Origin: Chryseobacterium sp. OSA05B
GTDB lineage: Bacteria > Bacteroidota > Bacteroidia > Flavobacteriales > Weeksellaceae
NCBI RefSeq assembly: GCF_019970065.1
Contig: NZ_JAHXYH010000004.1
Location: forward strand, 470,748 to 534,747
Length of the DNA: 64,000 bases
Direction of reading: 5' to 3'
Shown: one piece after another, positions 49,646 to 58,928 of the stretch
How the letters are laid out: each line of letters begins with the position of its first letter
How positions within the stretch are numbered: the first letter of the stretch is position 1
Notes under the pieces: model-generated
Database searches by the model: none
What the model was told of the DNA's origin: nothing
What the model saw: only the letters and a program-made list of their open reading frames with translations
Translations under genes and position numbers: made by a program

Positions 49646-50881
49646 TTAATAATTCATTTTTCTCAGCTTGGGATTGGTACTTGCTACTAAGAGCGCTACG
49701 AGTACGGTCATGCTTCCCCCAAAGACCACAGACTTCACTACCCCGAGTAACTTTGCCATCAACCCACTTTCGAACTGCCCCATTTCATTACTGGACATGA
49801 TGAATATAGAATTTACACTCAGTACACGTCCTCTGATGTGATCCGGAGTCTTCAGTTGTACAATCGTTCCCCTGATGACCACCGATATTCCATCCAGCAT
49901 CCCGCTCATGACAAGGAACATAAATGAAAGCCAGTAAAGCTTGGATAATCCGAAACCAATGATGCAGAGCCCGAATCCGGCCACAGCAACCAGAAGGATC
50001 TTTCCTTGATTTTTTCTTAACGGAACCATAGCTAACAGGGTGATGATGCACATAGAACCTATGTCGGAAGCTGCATTCAGAAGTCCGAAACCTTCCGCTC
50101 CGGCATCCAGAATGTCAGTCGCAAATACCGGGATCATGGCAACAGCCCCTCCGAAAAGAACGGCAAACATGTCCAGACATAAGGCACCTAAAATTTCTTT
50201 CGTCTTAAAAATATAGGAAATACCCTCACGCATACTTTCAACCACATTCACTTCCTCCTTCTTATATTCCGAATGTTGTTGTTTCAGCTGCCAGAAAAAT
50301 AAGGAAGCGATAAATATCAATGAAATAATAACGATCAGTGTCCATTTTACGCCGAAAAACCCGATAAGAAGTCCGCCAGCCGCATGTCCGCATACCGAAG
50401 AAATAAGAAAGGTAGCCTGGTTCAGCGTAACCGCATTGGGAAGATTTTCTTTTTTTACAATTTTTGGAATCATTGAAGGAACAATAGGTCCGATAAAAGC
50501 CCGGGCAATCCCTGTGAAAAAGATGACACCATATATATAGTAAGTGATCTCATGCCCGTTGAAATGCATTTCTACATTGAAAAATGCCGGAATCAGGAGC
50601 AGGCCGATCAGGAAAATATAAGCATAATTACAGATCAGGAGCAGCCTCTTTTTTTCGTTCATGTCGATCACATGACCGGCATACAGGGCACAGCTTACCG
50701 CCGGAATGACTTCCGAGAGACCAATAAGTCCTATTGAAAACGGATCTTTCGTTAATTGATATACCCACCATCCTAATAAAGTAGCAAGCATTCTGAAGGC
50801 TAAAACAATAAAAAATCTTCCTGTAAGAAGATTCCTGAATTCAACATTTTGCAATGTTTTTAACGGGGTAAAGGAAATCAT
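49646..50881 (-). CDS. MFS transporter
   Basis: A 411-residue inner-membrane protein from the ATG at 50881; a TTG two codons earlier is unlikely. About 12 predicted helices are seen. Early segments LLTGRFFIVLAFRMLATLLGWWVYQLTKDPFSIGLIGLSEVIPAV and the cytoplasmic DMNEKKRLLL loop are typical of the EnterobactinS/MFS_3 class, and PDHIRGRVLSVNSIF matches a conserved late loop. Substrate is unknown; export of a small molecule or siderophore is typical for relatives. Confidence 0.83.
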   Translation of the reverse strand: MISFTPLKTLQNVEFRNLLTGRFFIVLAFRMLATLLGWWVYQLTKDPFSIGLIGLSEVIPAVSCALYAGHVIDMNEKKRLLLICNYAYIFLIGLLLIPAFFNVEMHFNGHEITYYIYGVIFFTGIARAFIGPIVPSMIPKIVKKENLPNAVTLNQATFLISSVCGHAAGGLLIGFFGVKWTLIVIISLIFIASLFFWQLKQQHSEYKKEEVNVVESMREGISYIFKTKEILGALCLDMFAVLFGGAVAMIPVFATDILDAGAEGFGLLNAASDIGSMCIITLLAMVPLRKNQGKILLVAVAGFGLCIIGFGLSKLYWLSFMFLVMSGMLDGISVVIRGTIVQLKTPDHIRGRVLSVNSIFIMSSNEMGQFESGLMAKLLGVVKSVVFGGSMTVLVALLVASTNPKLRKMNY

Positions 50882-50974
50882 GCACAAAAATAGCCCTAAA
50901 TATTTATTTAAGGCTGTTTATATGCTGTTTTTTTAAATGATAAATCAAATAGGTTCCGAAAGATAAAATCTATT

Positions 50975-51337
50975 TTAGTCTGCTCTCAATGAGCTGATAA
51001 CGATCGCTGCTACACCCGCTGCTCCAATCACGGTAGCACCTGCTGTAACTCTTGCTTTGCTTCTGTCTTTCACCGCAGCAACATTAGCTTTTGGAATGAT
51101 CACTTCTGTACTGTCCTTTTTACCGGCAGTTCCGATAAGGTTTTCAGCATCCGTGTTTCGGAACAGCATCTTCTGTTTTTTGGAACCATCTTTCATGGTA
51201 ACAACATACACTTTTCCAGCTTGAAGATTAGAATAATTATTTTTTGAAATGTCCTCGCTGTACTTGGTCGTTGCGCAGGATGAAATCACAAATAAGGATG
51301 TTAGTAAAGATGATTTTAAAAGTACAGATGCTCTCAT
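50975..51337 (-). CDS. Small lipoprotein
   Basis: A 120-residue protein with a lipobox SLFVISSC near residue 21, so it should be lipid-anchored. The mature part (GKVYVVTMKDGSKKQKMLFRN) looks like a short beta-barrel segment, followed by a C-terminal Gly/Ala/Ile hydrophobic stretch that could be a membrane helix. No family is recognised. It has no obvious operon partner. Confidence 0.65.
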   Translation of the reverse strand: MRASVLLKSSLLTSLFVISSCATTKYSEDISKNNYSNLQAGKVYVVTMKDGSKKQKMLFRNTDAENLIGTAGKKDSTEVIIPKANVAAVKDRSKARVTAGATVIGAAGVAAIVISSLRAD

Positions 51338-51406
51338 TATTATTTTTTATTTTTCCAAATTTATAATTTTTTTCGAATATATGTTTTTTGAATTGAAAAA
51401 ATATCT

Positions 51407-52906
51407 CTAAAGTTTGTAAATTTCCAATAGATCTGCAATTTTTCTGTCATTGGCCAGTCTTGGTGTTTTATTCTGTCCGCCCAGTTTACCCTGAGACTTT
51501 GCATATTCATGGAACGCATTCTTTTTCAGCAGACTGATATGAAGCGGCTGAAGAATATTTCCGGTAATAAGATCATCATAGTAAGTATTTCTCTTCCGGA
51601 GCTCAGTGTTCAGCTCATTTCTGAATGATTCTAAATTTTCCGGTTCCTTTTCAAACTCAATCAGCCATTCGTGATAAGGAAGTCCCTCGGCCGGGTTAAC
51701 CTGCGGGGCAAGATGAAATTCTGTGATCTGGGCAGGGTGTTTTTCCAAAGCCGCTTTCATAGCTTCCTCAACTTCAAATGCGATCACATGTTCCCCGAAG
51801 GCAGAGGTGAAATGTTTCGTTCTTCCGCTTACCAGAATTCTGTACGGATCCTTATCGATAAATCTTACCACATCACCTATGGAATACGCCCATAAACCTG
51901 AATTGGTAGTAAGGATCAAAGCATAATCCTTATGAAGTTCGACCTCTTTAATCGTTAATCTTCTGGCATTTGGTTTACCATATTCTTCCAAGGGAATAAA
52001 TTCATAGAAAATCCCATGATTGGTTAAAAGAAGAAGTCCTTCTTTGGTATAGTCATCCTGAAATGCAAAAAAGCCTTCAGAGGCAGGAAAAGTCTGAATG
52101 ATGTCCACTTTTCCGCCAAGCAGATCCTCCATTTTATCGCGGTAGGGTTCATAATTGACCCCTCCCGTCACCAGAAGCTGCAGGTTAGGGAAAAGCTGTT
52201 TGATCTTCTTACCGTGTTTTTCGGTAAGTTTTTCAAAATACATGATCAACCAGGGTGGGATTCCTGAGATCAGTGTCATGTTTTCGTGTTCCGTCTCTTG
52301 TATGATTTTATCTACTTTGGCTTCCCAGTCCTCCATGATATTCGTATTCCAGCTTGGAAGACGGTTTTTCTGAAGGTAGCTAGGAATGTGATGTGCAACG
52401 ATTCCCGAAAGTCTTCCGGTTTTTATGCCGAAAACTTCTTCCATTTCGGGACTTCCCTGAAGAAAGATCATTTTTCCATTCACGAAATCGGCGTTGTCTT
52501 TCTGTGCAATATAATGGAACAGGGCACTCTGAGCACCGGCAATCTGAAACGGCATTCCTTCTTTTGAGATAGGTATGTATTTTGAGCCTGACGTCGTTCC
52601 CGAAGTTTTTGCAAAATATTCCGGAGTATCTGTCCAGAGGATGTTGGCCTGTCCTTTTTTTACCCTTTCGATATAAGGTTTAAGATCTTCATAGTCGGCA
52701 ACAGGAACTTTCTCCTGAAATTCCCGGATGGAATGAATGTTCTCGAAATCATGCTCCCTTCCGAAAAGAGTTTTCTGAGCCGTCTTTACAAGAGACAGTA
52801 AAAGAGCTTCCTGATTTTTCTCTGAGTTTTTTTTGAATTCCCCGGTTTTCTGAACATGCTTTTTTGCCCAGACCAGTGCCGCGTTTTTCTTGAAGAAATT
52901 TAACAT
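51407..52906 (-). CDS. GH3 family acyl-adenylate-forming protein
   Basis: A 499-residue cytoplasmic protein. The adenylate-forming P-loop-like motif AKTSGTTSGSKYIPIS lies near residue 106. YFEKLTEKHGKKIKQLFPNLQLLVTGG, YYAFEFIPLEE-like text and LTTNSGLWAYSIGDVVRFI are typical of GH3 proteins, which join acyl groups to amino acids in plants. In Bacteroidota the substrate is not known. Its length matches the family. Confidence 0.83.
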   Translation of the reverse strand: MLNFFKKNAALVWAKKHVQKTGEFKKNSEKNQEALLLSLVKTAQKTLFGREHDFENIHSIREFQEKVPVADYEDLKPYIERVKKGQANILWTDTPEYFAKTSGTTSGSKYIPISKEGMPFQIAGAQSALFHYIAQKDNADFVNGKMIFLQGSPEMEEVFGIKTGRLSGIVAHHIPSYLQKNRLPSWNTNIMEDWEAKVDKIIQETEHENMTLISGIPPWLIMYFEKLTEKHGKKIKQLFPNLQLLVTGGVNYEPYRDKMEDLLGGKVDIIQTFPASEGFFAFQDDYTKEGLLLLTNHGIFYEFIPLEEYGKPNARRLTIKEVELHKDYALILTTNSGLWAYSIGDVVRFIDKDPYRILVSGRTKHFTSAFGEHVIAFEVEEAMKAALEKHPAQITEFHLAPQVNPAEGLPYHEWLIEFEKEPENLESFRNELNTELRKRNTYYDDLITGNILQPLHISLLKKNAFHEYAKSQGKLGGQNKTPRLANDRKIADLLEIYKL

Positions 52907-52962
52907 GCCTCAAATTTATAAATAAGTATAGAATATGAAATCATTTTCACACGATATAGCAT

Positions 52963-52992
52963 AAAAAAACCGGTGAATGAGTTTCACCGGTT
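52963..52992 (-). terminator. Terminator after basic repeat protein
   Basis: AACCGGTGAA (52968-52977) and TTCACCGGTT (52983-52992); the minus strand follows with TTTTTTTATG. Confidence 0.85.
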
Positions 52993-53034
52993 CTTCGAAA
53001 TTTGATTATGAAAATAACAACTATATGTTAAAGT

Positions 53035-53307
53035 TTACTTGTTGGCTTTGTACCTCTTATCCGGAGTACCGTCCTTTTTAAGGTTTTTGTTTTCTTTATA
53101 CCTCTTGTCCGGTGTTCCGTCTTTTTTCATTTTCACCGCAGGTTGAGCTGTTTTAGCTGTTGCTGCTGGCTGAGCTGTTTTGGCAGCCGGAGCTTTTACT
53201 GTTTTCGTAGCTTGATGAGGAGTTGCGGTAGTGGCTGGAGCCGTTTGCTGTGCAGTTGCAAATCCTAGTCCGAGTGCTAGTGACATTGCTGTTAATAATT
53301 TTTTCAT
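53035..53307 (-). CDS. Small exported basic repeat protein
   Basis: A 90-residue protein with signal peptide residues 1-19 ending FATAQ. The mature part is Ala/Pro/Lys/Thr-rich (KTVKAPAAKTAQPAATAK), then contains two copies of KKDGTPDKRYKxNK near the end, the last ending RYKANK. The charged, disordered composition suggests surface or nucleic-acid binding, but there is no recognised family function. Similar repeat tails are recalled in other Chryseobacterium proteins. Confidence 0.68.
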   Translation of the reverse strand: MKKLLTAMSLALGLGFATAQQTAPATTATPHQATKTVKAPAAKTAQPAATAKTAQPAVKMKKDGTPDKRYKENKNLKKDGTPDKRYKANK

Positions 53308-53431
53308 GAGGGTGTATTGTTTATTTTTTCTTGAGTAAAGATATACAAAAAGCGGGCTGAAAAACTGCGATTCAGAACCTTAACTAAAGTTTATTACTGC
53401 TTAAAAAAAACTTAAAGCGGTCGTTTTGAAA

Positions 53432-53467
53432 ATAAAATAAGCCTGCTTTCATGACGAAAACAGGCTT
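53432..53467 (-). terminator. Hairpin after 53490 lipoprotein
   Basis: AAGCCTG (53439-53445) and CAGGCTT (53461-53467), with inner TTTC/GAAA pairs; the minus strand continues TATTTTATTTTC. Confidence 0.6.
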
Positions 53468-53489
53468 AATTATAAATATGAATGTTGAT

Positions 53490-53882
53490 TTATCTTGTAC
53501 AGTTAGCTGTCCATGTTTTACCGTCTTTGATATATAAGATTTTCAATTCATTATTGTCAATTCTTATATATGATGTAGCACTACCGCCTACCATCACCAG
53601 AGTATGATCACCAGACTGCTGAAATTCCACTCCGTTAAGATCCGGAATACCGTTCGAGAATCCGAAATTATACTTCGTACCACTGGCGATTTTTGTCACA
53701 AAAACACTTCCGTTATCAGTACTGTTGTTAGTTGATCCATCATTATAAGAGATGCTTCCCTTATAAGTTCCTGCGAAGAAATCATTGTTTACAGGATCAT
53801 CATCACTGCTGCACGAGGCAAAAGATAGTGTTGCCACAAATACCAGCATAAATACGCCCAAGATTCTGATTGCTTTTTTCAT
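53490..53882 (-). CDS. Small lipoprotein
   Basis: A 130-residue protein. The lipobox is SFASCSSDDDP near residues 20-30, with the Asp-rich segment after Cys that favours surface export in Bacteroidota. The mature domain (FFAGTYKGSISYNDGSTNNS, EFQQSGDHTLVMVGG, NELKILYIKDGKTWTANC) looks like a small beta-sandwich or lipocalin-like fold. The family is not named. Two Cys residues (lipid Cys and one close to the C terminus) are seen. Confidence 0.7.
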   Translation of the reverse strand: MKKAIRILGVFMLVFVATLSFASCSSDDDPVNNDFFAGTYKGSISYNDGSTNNSTDNGSVFVTKIASGTKYNFGFSNGIPDLNGVEFQQSGDHTLVMVGGSATSYIRIDNNELKILYIKDGKTWTANCTR

Positions 53883-54064
53883 AATATTATTTCTTTAAGA
53901 GTTTGATACGATGAAAAGGCCAAACACCATGCCACGCAACAAAACATGATTTTTTTTAACTCTTTATTAGAAAAATTTGTATAAAATTAAGATTTGGGTA
54001 TGTTTTTAGGATTTTAGTTAAGTTTGAGAAATGATTTCAAATGACCCGAAGAAAAAATTATCCT

Positions 54065-54072
54065 TACCTTTG
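54065..54072 (+). promoter_or_regulatory. -7 element for mfd
   Basis: TACCTTTG matches TAnnTTTG. The ATG lies 64 bases downstream. Confidence 0.45.
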
Positions 54073-54136
54073 TGGAGCATAAACGGTTTCGGAACACTCC
54101 CGAAATCGCTTTTGTCGTTTTATACCATTACTATTT

Positions 54137-57100
54137 ATGCAGCTAAAACCTATTCACGAAAAGTTTCTTCCCGATCTTCTTCAGAAAGAATTCGGAAAAG
54201 AAATTTTTACTCAGCTAGAAAACAGTCAGCATATTTCCGTGAAGGGAAGTGCAGGCTCGTCGGTTTCCATTTTTGTTGCCGAACTTTTTTTAACTCAGAA
54301 GAAAACCGTTCTTTATCTGGTAGATGACAAAGAAGATGCCCTGTATGCCAATACGGAAATGGAAGATCTGCTTGGAAAGGAAAAGGTTCTGTATTTTCCA
54401 GCTACCCATCTTGAACCTTATCAGGTGGAGAAGACGCAGAATGCCAATCTTGTGCTTAGAACAGAAGTTTTAAATAAGATCAACTCCGGAAAGTCTCCCA
54501 AAGTGATTGTAGCCTACGCAGGAGCATTGTCTGAAAAGGTATTAAAGAAAGAAGATTTTAAAGCGATCTCGCATCATATAAAAGTGGGAGACCAGCTGGA
54601 TTTTGATTTTGTGGATGAATTGCTGAATCATTACAATTTCCAGCAGGCGGATTTCGTTTCCGAACCTGGAGAATTTTCTGTGAGGGGAGGAATCGTGGAT
54701 GTATTCTCGTATTCCTATGAAAAGCCGTACCGTCTTACCTTCTTTGGAAATGAAGTGGAAAACATCAAGACCTTTGATATTGAGACCCAGTTGTCCATTG
54801 ATAAGGTCAAAGATTTTCAGTTGGTTTCCAATATGAATTTTTCCGTGACGGGAACCAGAGTTTCTTTACTTCAGCTTTTACCTAAAGAAAGTTTTGTAGT
54901 ATCCAGAAACGGAGCTGTAGGGATGCAGAAGATCAGAACATTTTACGAGAGATCACTCGAAAAATATGATACATTAAATAAAGATATCGCTCACAGAAGA
55001 CCGCAGGAGCTTTTTATTTCAGATCAGGAATTTCTGTTTGATTTTAAAAAGTTTAAAACCATAGATTTCGCAGGCATTTCCATGGAAGGGCTTAAAGAAA
55101 TCACTGAGATAAAAGTGGAACAGGTTCCACAGCCTTCTTTCCATAAAAATTTTGAACTCCTGATTGAAGATCTGGAAGAAAAGCAGAACGAAGGTTTTGA
55201 TACCTGGATCTCTTTTTCCACTGAAAAGCAAAAAGAAAGACTGGAATCTATATTTGAAGAACTGGAAAATGAACTTCCTTTTAAAAGCTTCAGATCGGAA
55301 CTGCATGAAGGTTTTGTAGATCATGTACACAAAATTCTGGTGTATACCGATCACCAGATTTTTGACCGTTATCAGAGATATAAAGCCAAAAATACCTTTG
55401 CAAAATCCGAGCAGCTTACCCTGAAAGATCTCATGTCCCTGAAAATTGGAGATTATATTGCTCACATCGATCATGGAATCGGGAAATTCATGGGATTGGT
55501 TAAGGTAAATAATGACGGGAAGATTCAGGAATGTTTTAAACTAACCTATAAAAATGGTGACTTATTATATGTAAGCATCCATTCACTTCATAAAATTTCA
55601 AAGTACAACGGTCCGGACGGAAAAGAGATTGTTCTGAGTAAGCTCGGTTCGCCAGCCTGGAAATCATTAAAACAGAAAACAAAAGCCAAAGTAAAACAGA
55701 TTGCTTTTGACCTTATAAGACTGTACGCAGAAAGAAAAACGGCAAAAGGGTTTTCATATACTCCCGATTCTTACCTGCAGAATGAACTGGAAGCCAGCTT
55801 TATATATGAAGATACTCCGGATCAGGAAAAGGCAACTATTGACGTAAAAAGGGATATGGAAGCGGATACGGTGATGGACAGGCTTGTCTGCGGAGACGTT
55901 GGTTTCGGTAAGACCGAGGTGGCGATTCGTGCAGCATTTAAAGCAGCAACAGACGGAAAGCAGGTCGCAGTACTGGTTCCAACGACGATTCTGGCATTCC
56001 AGCATTTCAGAAGTTTCAAAGAAAGACTGAAAGATTTTCCGGTGAATGTGGCGTATGTCAACAGATTCAGAACAGCCAAGCAGAAAACAGAAGCTTTAGA
56101 CGGGCTTAAAAACGGAAAAGTAGATATCATTATAGGAACCCATCAGTTGGTAAGCAGCTCTGTTAAGTTCAAAGACCTTGGCTTGCTGATCATTGATGAA
56201 GAGCATAAGTTCGGTGTATCCGTAAAAGATAAACTGAAAACACTTAAAAATAATGTAGATACGCTCACACTAACGGCGACGCCGATTCCTAGAACGCTTC
56301 AGTTTTCACTCATGGCGGCTAGAGACCTTTCGGTGATCAAAACTCCACCACCCAACAGACAGCCTGTGGATACGCAACTGATCGGGTTTAGCGAGGAAAT
56401 TCTGAGAGATGCCGTTTCTTATGAGCTTCAGAGAGACGGACAGGTTTATTTTATCAATAACAGAGTGGAGAACCTTAAAGATATAGCAGGTCTGATCCAG
56501 AGGCTGGTTCCTGATGCAAGAGTGATCACGGGTCACGGGCAGATGGAAGGCAAGCAGCTGGAAAAGAACGTCCTTGATTTCATGGAAGGGAAGTACGACG
56601 TTCTTGTCGCGACTACTATTGTTGAAAGTGGAGTAGACGTTCCCAATGCCAATACCATCTTTATCAATGATGCCCAAAGATTCGGGATGGCAGATCTTCA
56701 CCAGATGAGAGGAAGGGTAGGACGAAGCAACAGAAAAGCATTCTGCTACCTGATCACTCCTCCGTATGATATGATCACTTCCGATGCGAGAAAACGTCTT
56801 GAAGCCATCGAGCAGTTCTCTGATCTCGGAAGCGGGTTCCAGATTGCGATGAAGGATCTTGAGATCCGTGGTGCAGGGGATCTTCTGGGTGCGGAACAAA
56901 GTGGGTTTATCAATGAAATGGGCTTTGAGACGTATCAGAAACTGATGCAGGAAGCTCTTGAGGAATTAAAAGATGATGCAGACTTTGAAAACCTTTTCGA
57001 CAATGAAGAGGACAGACAAAAACTGTTCAAATCTGTGAAAGATGTGAATATTGATACTGATCTTGAGCTGATGCTTCCTGATTTCTATATCTCGAATACT

Positions 57101-57505
57101 GAGGAAAGGCTTTTGCTGTATCAGAAAATTGCAGAAATTGATAATGAAAAGGATCTTTATCAATTCGAACTTGAACTGATTGACCGATTTGGGGCACTCC
57201 CGAAAGAGGCTGTCAATTTATTAAAAAGTGTTGCGCTGAAATGGCTGGCGGCAGAAATAGGATTTGAGAAGATCGTCATGAAGAACGGGGTCTTTTTAGG
57301 ATATTTTCCGGCCAATCCTCAGGACAAATTTTATCAGACGGACAGATTCAGACATATTATCAGTTATTTAACACAAAATCCTGCAGAAGCCCAGCTGAAA
57401 GAAAAGATCGGGAAAGAAGGAAACCTGCTGATGATGAGAAAAGAAAAGGTGAAAAATGTAGATGAGGTGAATGTTCTTTTGAAGACGATTATCGGACATC
57501 AGTAA
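54137..57505 (+). CDS. mfd: Transcription-repair coupling factor
   Basis: A 1122-residue ATP-dependent translocase that removes stalled RNA polymerase and recruits UvrA. The N-terminal UvrB-like region is followed by the RNA-polymerase-interaction (CarD-like) domain IGDYIAHIDHGIGKFMGLV near residues 435-460. Walker A is GDVGFGKT at 586-593 and the DEEH box is visible; TATPIPRTLQFSL and RVGRSNRKAFCYL are later helicase motifs. The C-terminal TRCF domain is intact. It has its own -7 element and is not in an operon. Confidence 0.95.
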   Translation: MQLKPIHEKFLPDLLQKEFGKEIFTQLENSQHISVKGSAGSSVSIFVAELFLTQKKTVLYLVDDKEDALYANTEMEDLLGKEKVLYFPATHLEPYQVEKTQNANLVLRTEVLNKINSGKSPKVIVAYAGALSEKVLKKEDFKAISHHIKVGDQLDFDFVDELLNHYNFQQADFVSEPGEFSVRGGIVDVFSYSYEKPYRLTFFGNEVENIKTFDIETQLSIDKVKDFQLVSNMNFSVTGTRVSLLQLLPKESFVVSRNGAVGMQKIRTFYERSLEKYDTLNKDIAHRRPQELFISDQEFLFDFKKFKTIDFAGISMEGLKEITEIKVEQVPQPSFHKNFELLIEDLEEKQNEGFDTWISFSTEKQKERLESIFEELENELPFKSFRSELHEGFVDHVHKILVYTDHQIFDRYQRYKAKNTFAKSEQLTLKDLMSLKIGDYIAHIDHGIGKFMGLVKVNNDGKIQECFKLTYKNGDLLYVSIHSLHKISKYNGPDGKEIVLSKLGSPAWKSLKQKTKAKVKQIAFDLIRLYAERKTAKGFSYTPDSYLQNELEASFIYEDTPDQEKATIDVKRDMEADTVMDRLVCGDVGFGKTEVAIRAAFKAATDGKQVAVLVPTTILAFQHFRSFKERLKDFPVNVAYVNRFRTAKQKTEALDGLKNGKVDIIIGTHQLVSSSVKFKDLGLLIIDEEHKFGVSVKDKLKTLKNNVDTLTLTATPIPRTLQFSLMAARDLSVIKTPPPNRQPVDTQLIGFSEEILRDAVSYELQRDGQVYFINNRVENLKDIAGLIQRLVPDARVITGHGQMEGKQLEKNVLDFMEGKYDVLVATTIVESGVDVPNANTIFINDAQRFGMADLHQMRGRVGRSNRKAFCYLITPPYDMITSDARKRLEAIEQFSDLGSGFQIAMKDLEIRGAGDLLGAEQSGFINEMGFETYQKLMQEALEELKDDADFENLFDNEEDRQKLFKSVKDVNIDTDLELMLPDFYISNTEERLLLYQKIAEIDNEKDLYQFELELIDRFGALPKEAVNLLKSVALKWLAAEIGFEKIVMKNGVFLGYFPANPQDKFYQTDRFRHIISYLTQNPAEAQLKEKIGKEGNLLMMRKEKVKNVDEVNVLLKTIIGHQ

Positions 57506-57780
57506 GCAAAGATTCTGGTTATGGGTTTGAGAGTCGGAACGTTTTAGATTTTTGGGTTTACGGAATTCAGAGTTGAGCTTTTGAGGTAGGAGAGATTAAG
57601 GATTTGATTGTTCTCTGGTAATCATCTTAATCTCAGTCTGAATCTTTGCCTCAGCCTAAAATCTCATGTCTAAAATCTATCCCAAAATTGACCCTTCCTA
57701 TTTCTTCATCTTCATCTCAACTTTGATCTGAAATCCAAGGTTAATTAGAACAAACGTACTATATTTTTTTACCGTTCCTA
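57506..57780. other. Gene-free region with intergenic word repeats
   Basis: No gene is supported. GGGTTTGAGAGTCGGAACGT (near 57528) and ATCTCATGTCTAAAATC (near 57660) belong to the word families seen at 8403, 20765, 20937 and 44965. The remaining text is AT-rich. Confidence 0.5.
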
Positions 57781-57820
57781 AAAAAAGAGATCTGAAATTG
57801 AATTTTTCGGGTCTTTTTTT
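57781..57820 (+). terminator. Terminator-like hairpin downstream of mfd
   Basis: GATCTGAAA (57789-57797) pairs with TTTCGGGTC (57805-57813) using two wobbles and is followed by seven T residues. Confidence 0.45.
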
Positions 57821-58084
57821 ATGAAAAAAAGTTTGAATTAAAGGTCCAAAAAATGTGGTATCAAGCGTGTTTTACAGTGTTTTAAAATCACAGTATAATG
57901 ATAAAAAATAAGGCTGTATCTACCGTTATTACGGGCTTTGGGGGATATGTGTCTTTTAAAAGATAAAAAAAAGCGCTTCTTTGTAGTAATAATTCTACTT
58001 TTTTGTACAATTAATTCTATAGCGTAATCGCTTTATTTCTACATGTTTATGATGGGATAAATGTTTTTTTATGAATTAAATTCA

Positions 58085-58092
58085 TACCTTTG
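58085..58092 (+). promoter_or_regulatory. -7 element for the secreted trio
   Basis: TACCTTTG, 11 bases before the ATG at 58104. The three following genes are close-packed and may form one transcript. The 260 bases before it (57821-58084) hold nothing else recognisable. Confidence 0.55.
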
Positions 58093-58103
58093 CAGCCCAT
58101 ATT

Positions 58104-58925
58104 ATGAAAAAAATTATCTATTGTTGCACAACCGTATTTTTATCGCTTTGTGTCAACGCGCAGGTGGGAATTGGGACAACTTCTCCTAAATCTACTCTCG
58201 ATGTCAACGGGAAAATCACCTTAAGAAAAGAACTTAGAGTAGGCGGCACTTCAGGTCAGGCAGGAAATGCAGGATTGAACGGCCAGGTTTTGGTTTCACA
58301 GGGAGAAGGTTTGCCTCCTGTCTGGAAATCATTGAATGTTTCCTTCATGGAGGAAGGTCAGTACAAATTGATTAATTCGTACTTGTCATCAGATCAAACG
58401 GGTATTACAGCACTTTCAAACGGTATCGCGGCAGATAATGTTTACAAAAACAATGTGGGCGATGACATCACGGATGTGTCAAAAGGGAAGTGGTCTAAAA
58501 TAGCCGGGCTTGAAAATAATTTTATCATTAAAAACGGAAAGAACAGGCTTACTTACCAGTTTCAGACAGGTATAGAGATGAAAGCTCCGGCTTCTGATGT
58601 TTCCCAGTCTGTCACTTTCACCTGTGGTGTTTTCAGAAACGGAAAGCTGGTGGCGGTGCGTCCGGATAAGGTTGTTTCAAACAATAATACAGAGAAATCC
58701 GGTATTCAGGATTATATTTTTACATTAAACTATACCGAGCAGAATGTTCCTGTAGGAGCACAGAAGCTTGAGGTGGCGTGTAGAAAGATCAACTCCTCAA
58801 ATTCAAACTCACAGTTTACCGTCGGACGTAATGTTTCCGATACCAATACGGTTTCCAATGCATTTACCCTTGAGTCTATCATGAAAATAGATGTGATTGA
58901 ATACGTTACTTATAAAAGCAATTAA
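58104..58925 (+). CDS. Secreted VGIGTTxP-type protein 1
   Basis: A 273-residue protein with a signal peptide (ending CVNAQ) and then VGIGTTSPKSTLDVNGKITLRKE. This VGIGTTxPxxxLDVNG motif is shared by many flavobacterial exported proteins and phage tail proteins, and is often followed by trimer-like segments. The middle and C-terminal parts (QVLVSQGEGLPPVWKSL, QSVTFTCGVFRNGKLV, KLEVACRKI) are conserved in the two following genes. No sorting domain or lipobox is present. A role in a surface fibre is possible but untested. Confidence 0.72.
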   Translation: MKKIIYCCTTVFLSLCVNAQVGIGTTSPKSTLDVNGKITLRKELRVGGTSGQAGNAGLNGQVLVSQGEGLPPVWKSLNVSFMEEGQYKLINSYLSSDQTGITALSNGIAADNVYKNNVGDDITDVSKGKWSKIAGLENNFIIKNGKNRLTYQFQTGIEMKAPASDVSQSVTFTCGVFRNGKLVAVRPDKVVSNNNTEKSGIQDYIFTLNYTEQNVPVGAQKLEVACRKINSSNSNSQFTVGRNVSDTNTVSNAFTLESIMKIDVIEYVTYKSN

Positions 58926-58928
58926 TTG

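Noticed and set aside
53035..53120. Possible CRISPR or tandem DNA repeat
   Set aside because: The repeat is in-frame protein repetition of two units only; there are no spacers.
54031..54327. 98-residue frame at the start of mfd
   Set aside because: It is a shifted frame across the mfd promoter and beginning; mfd itself matches its family from the ATG at 54137.
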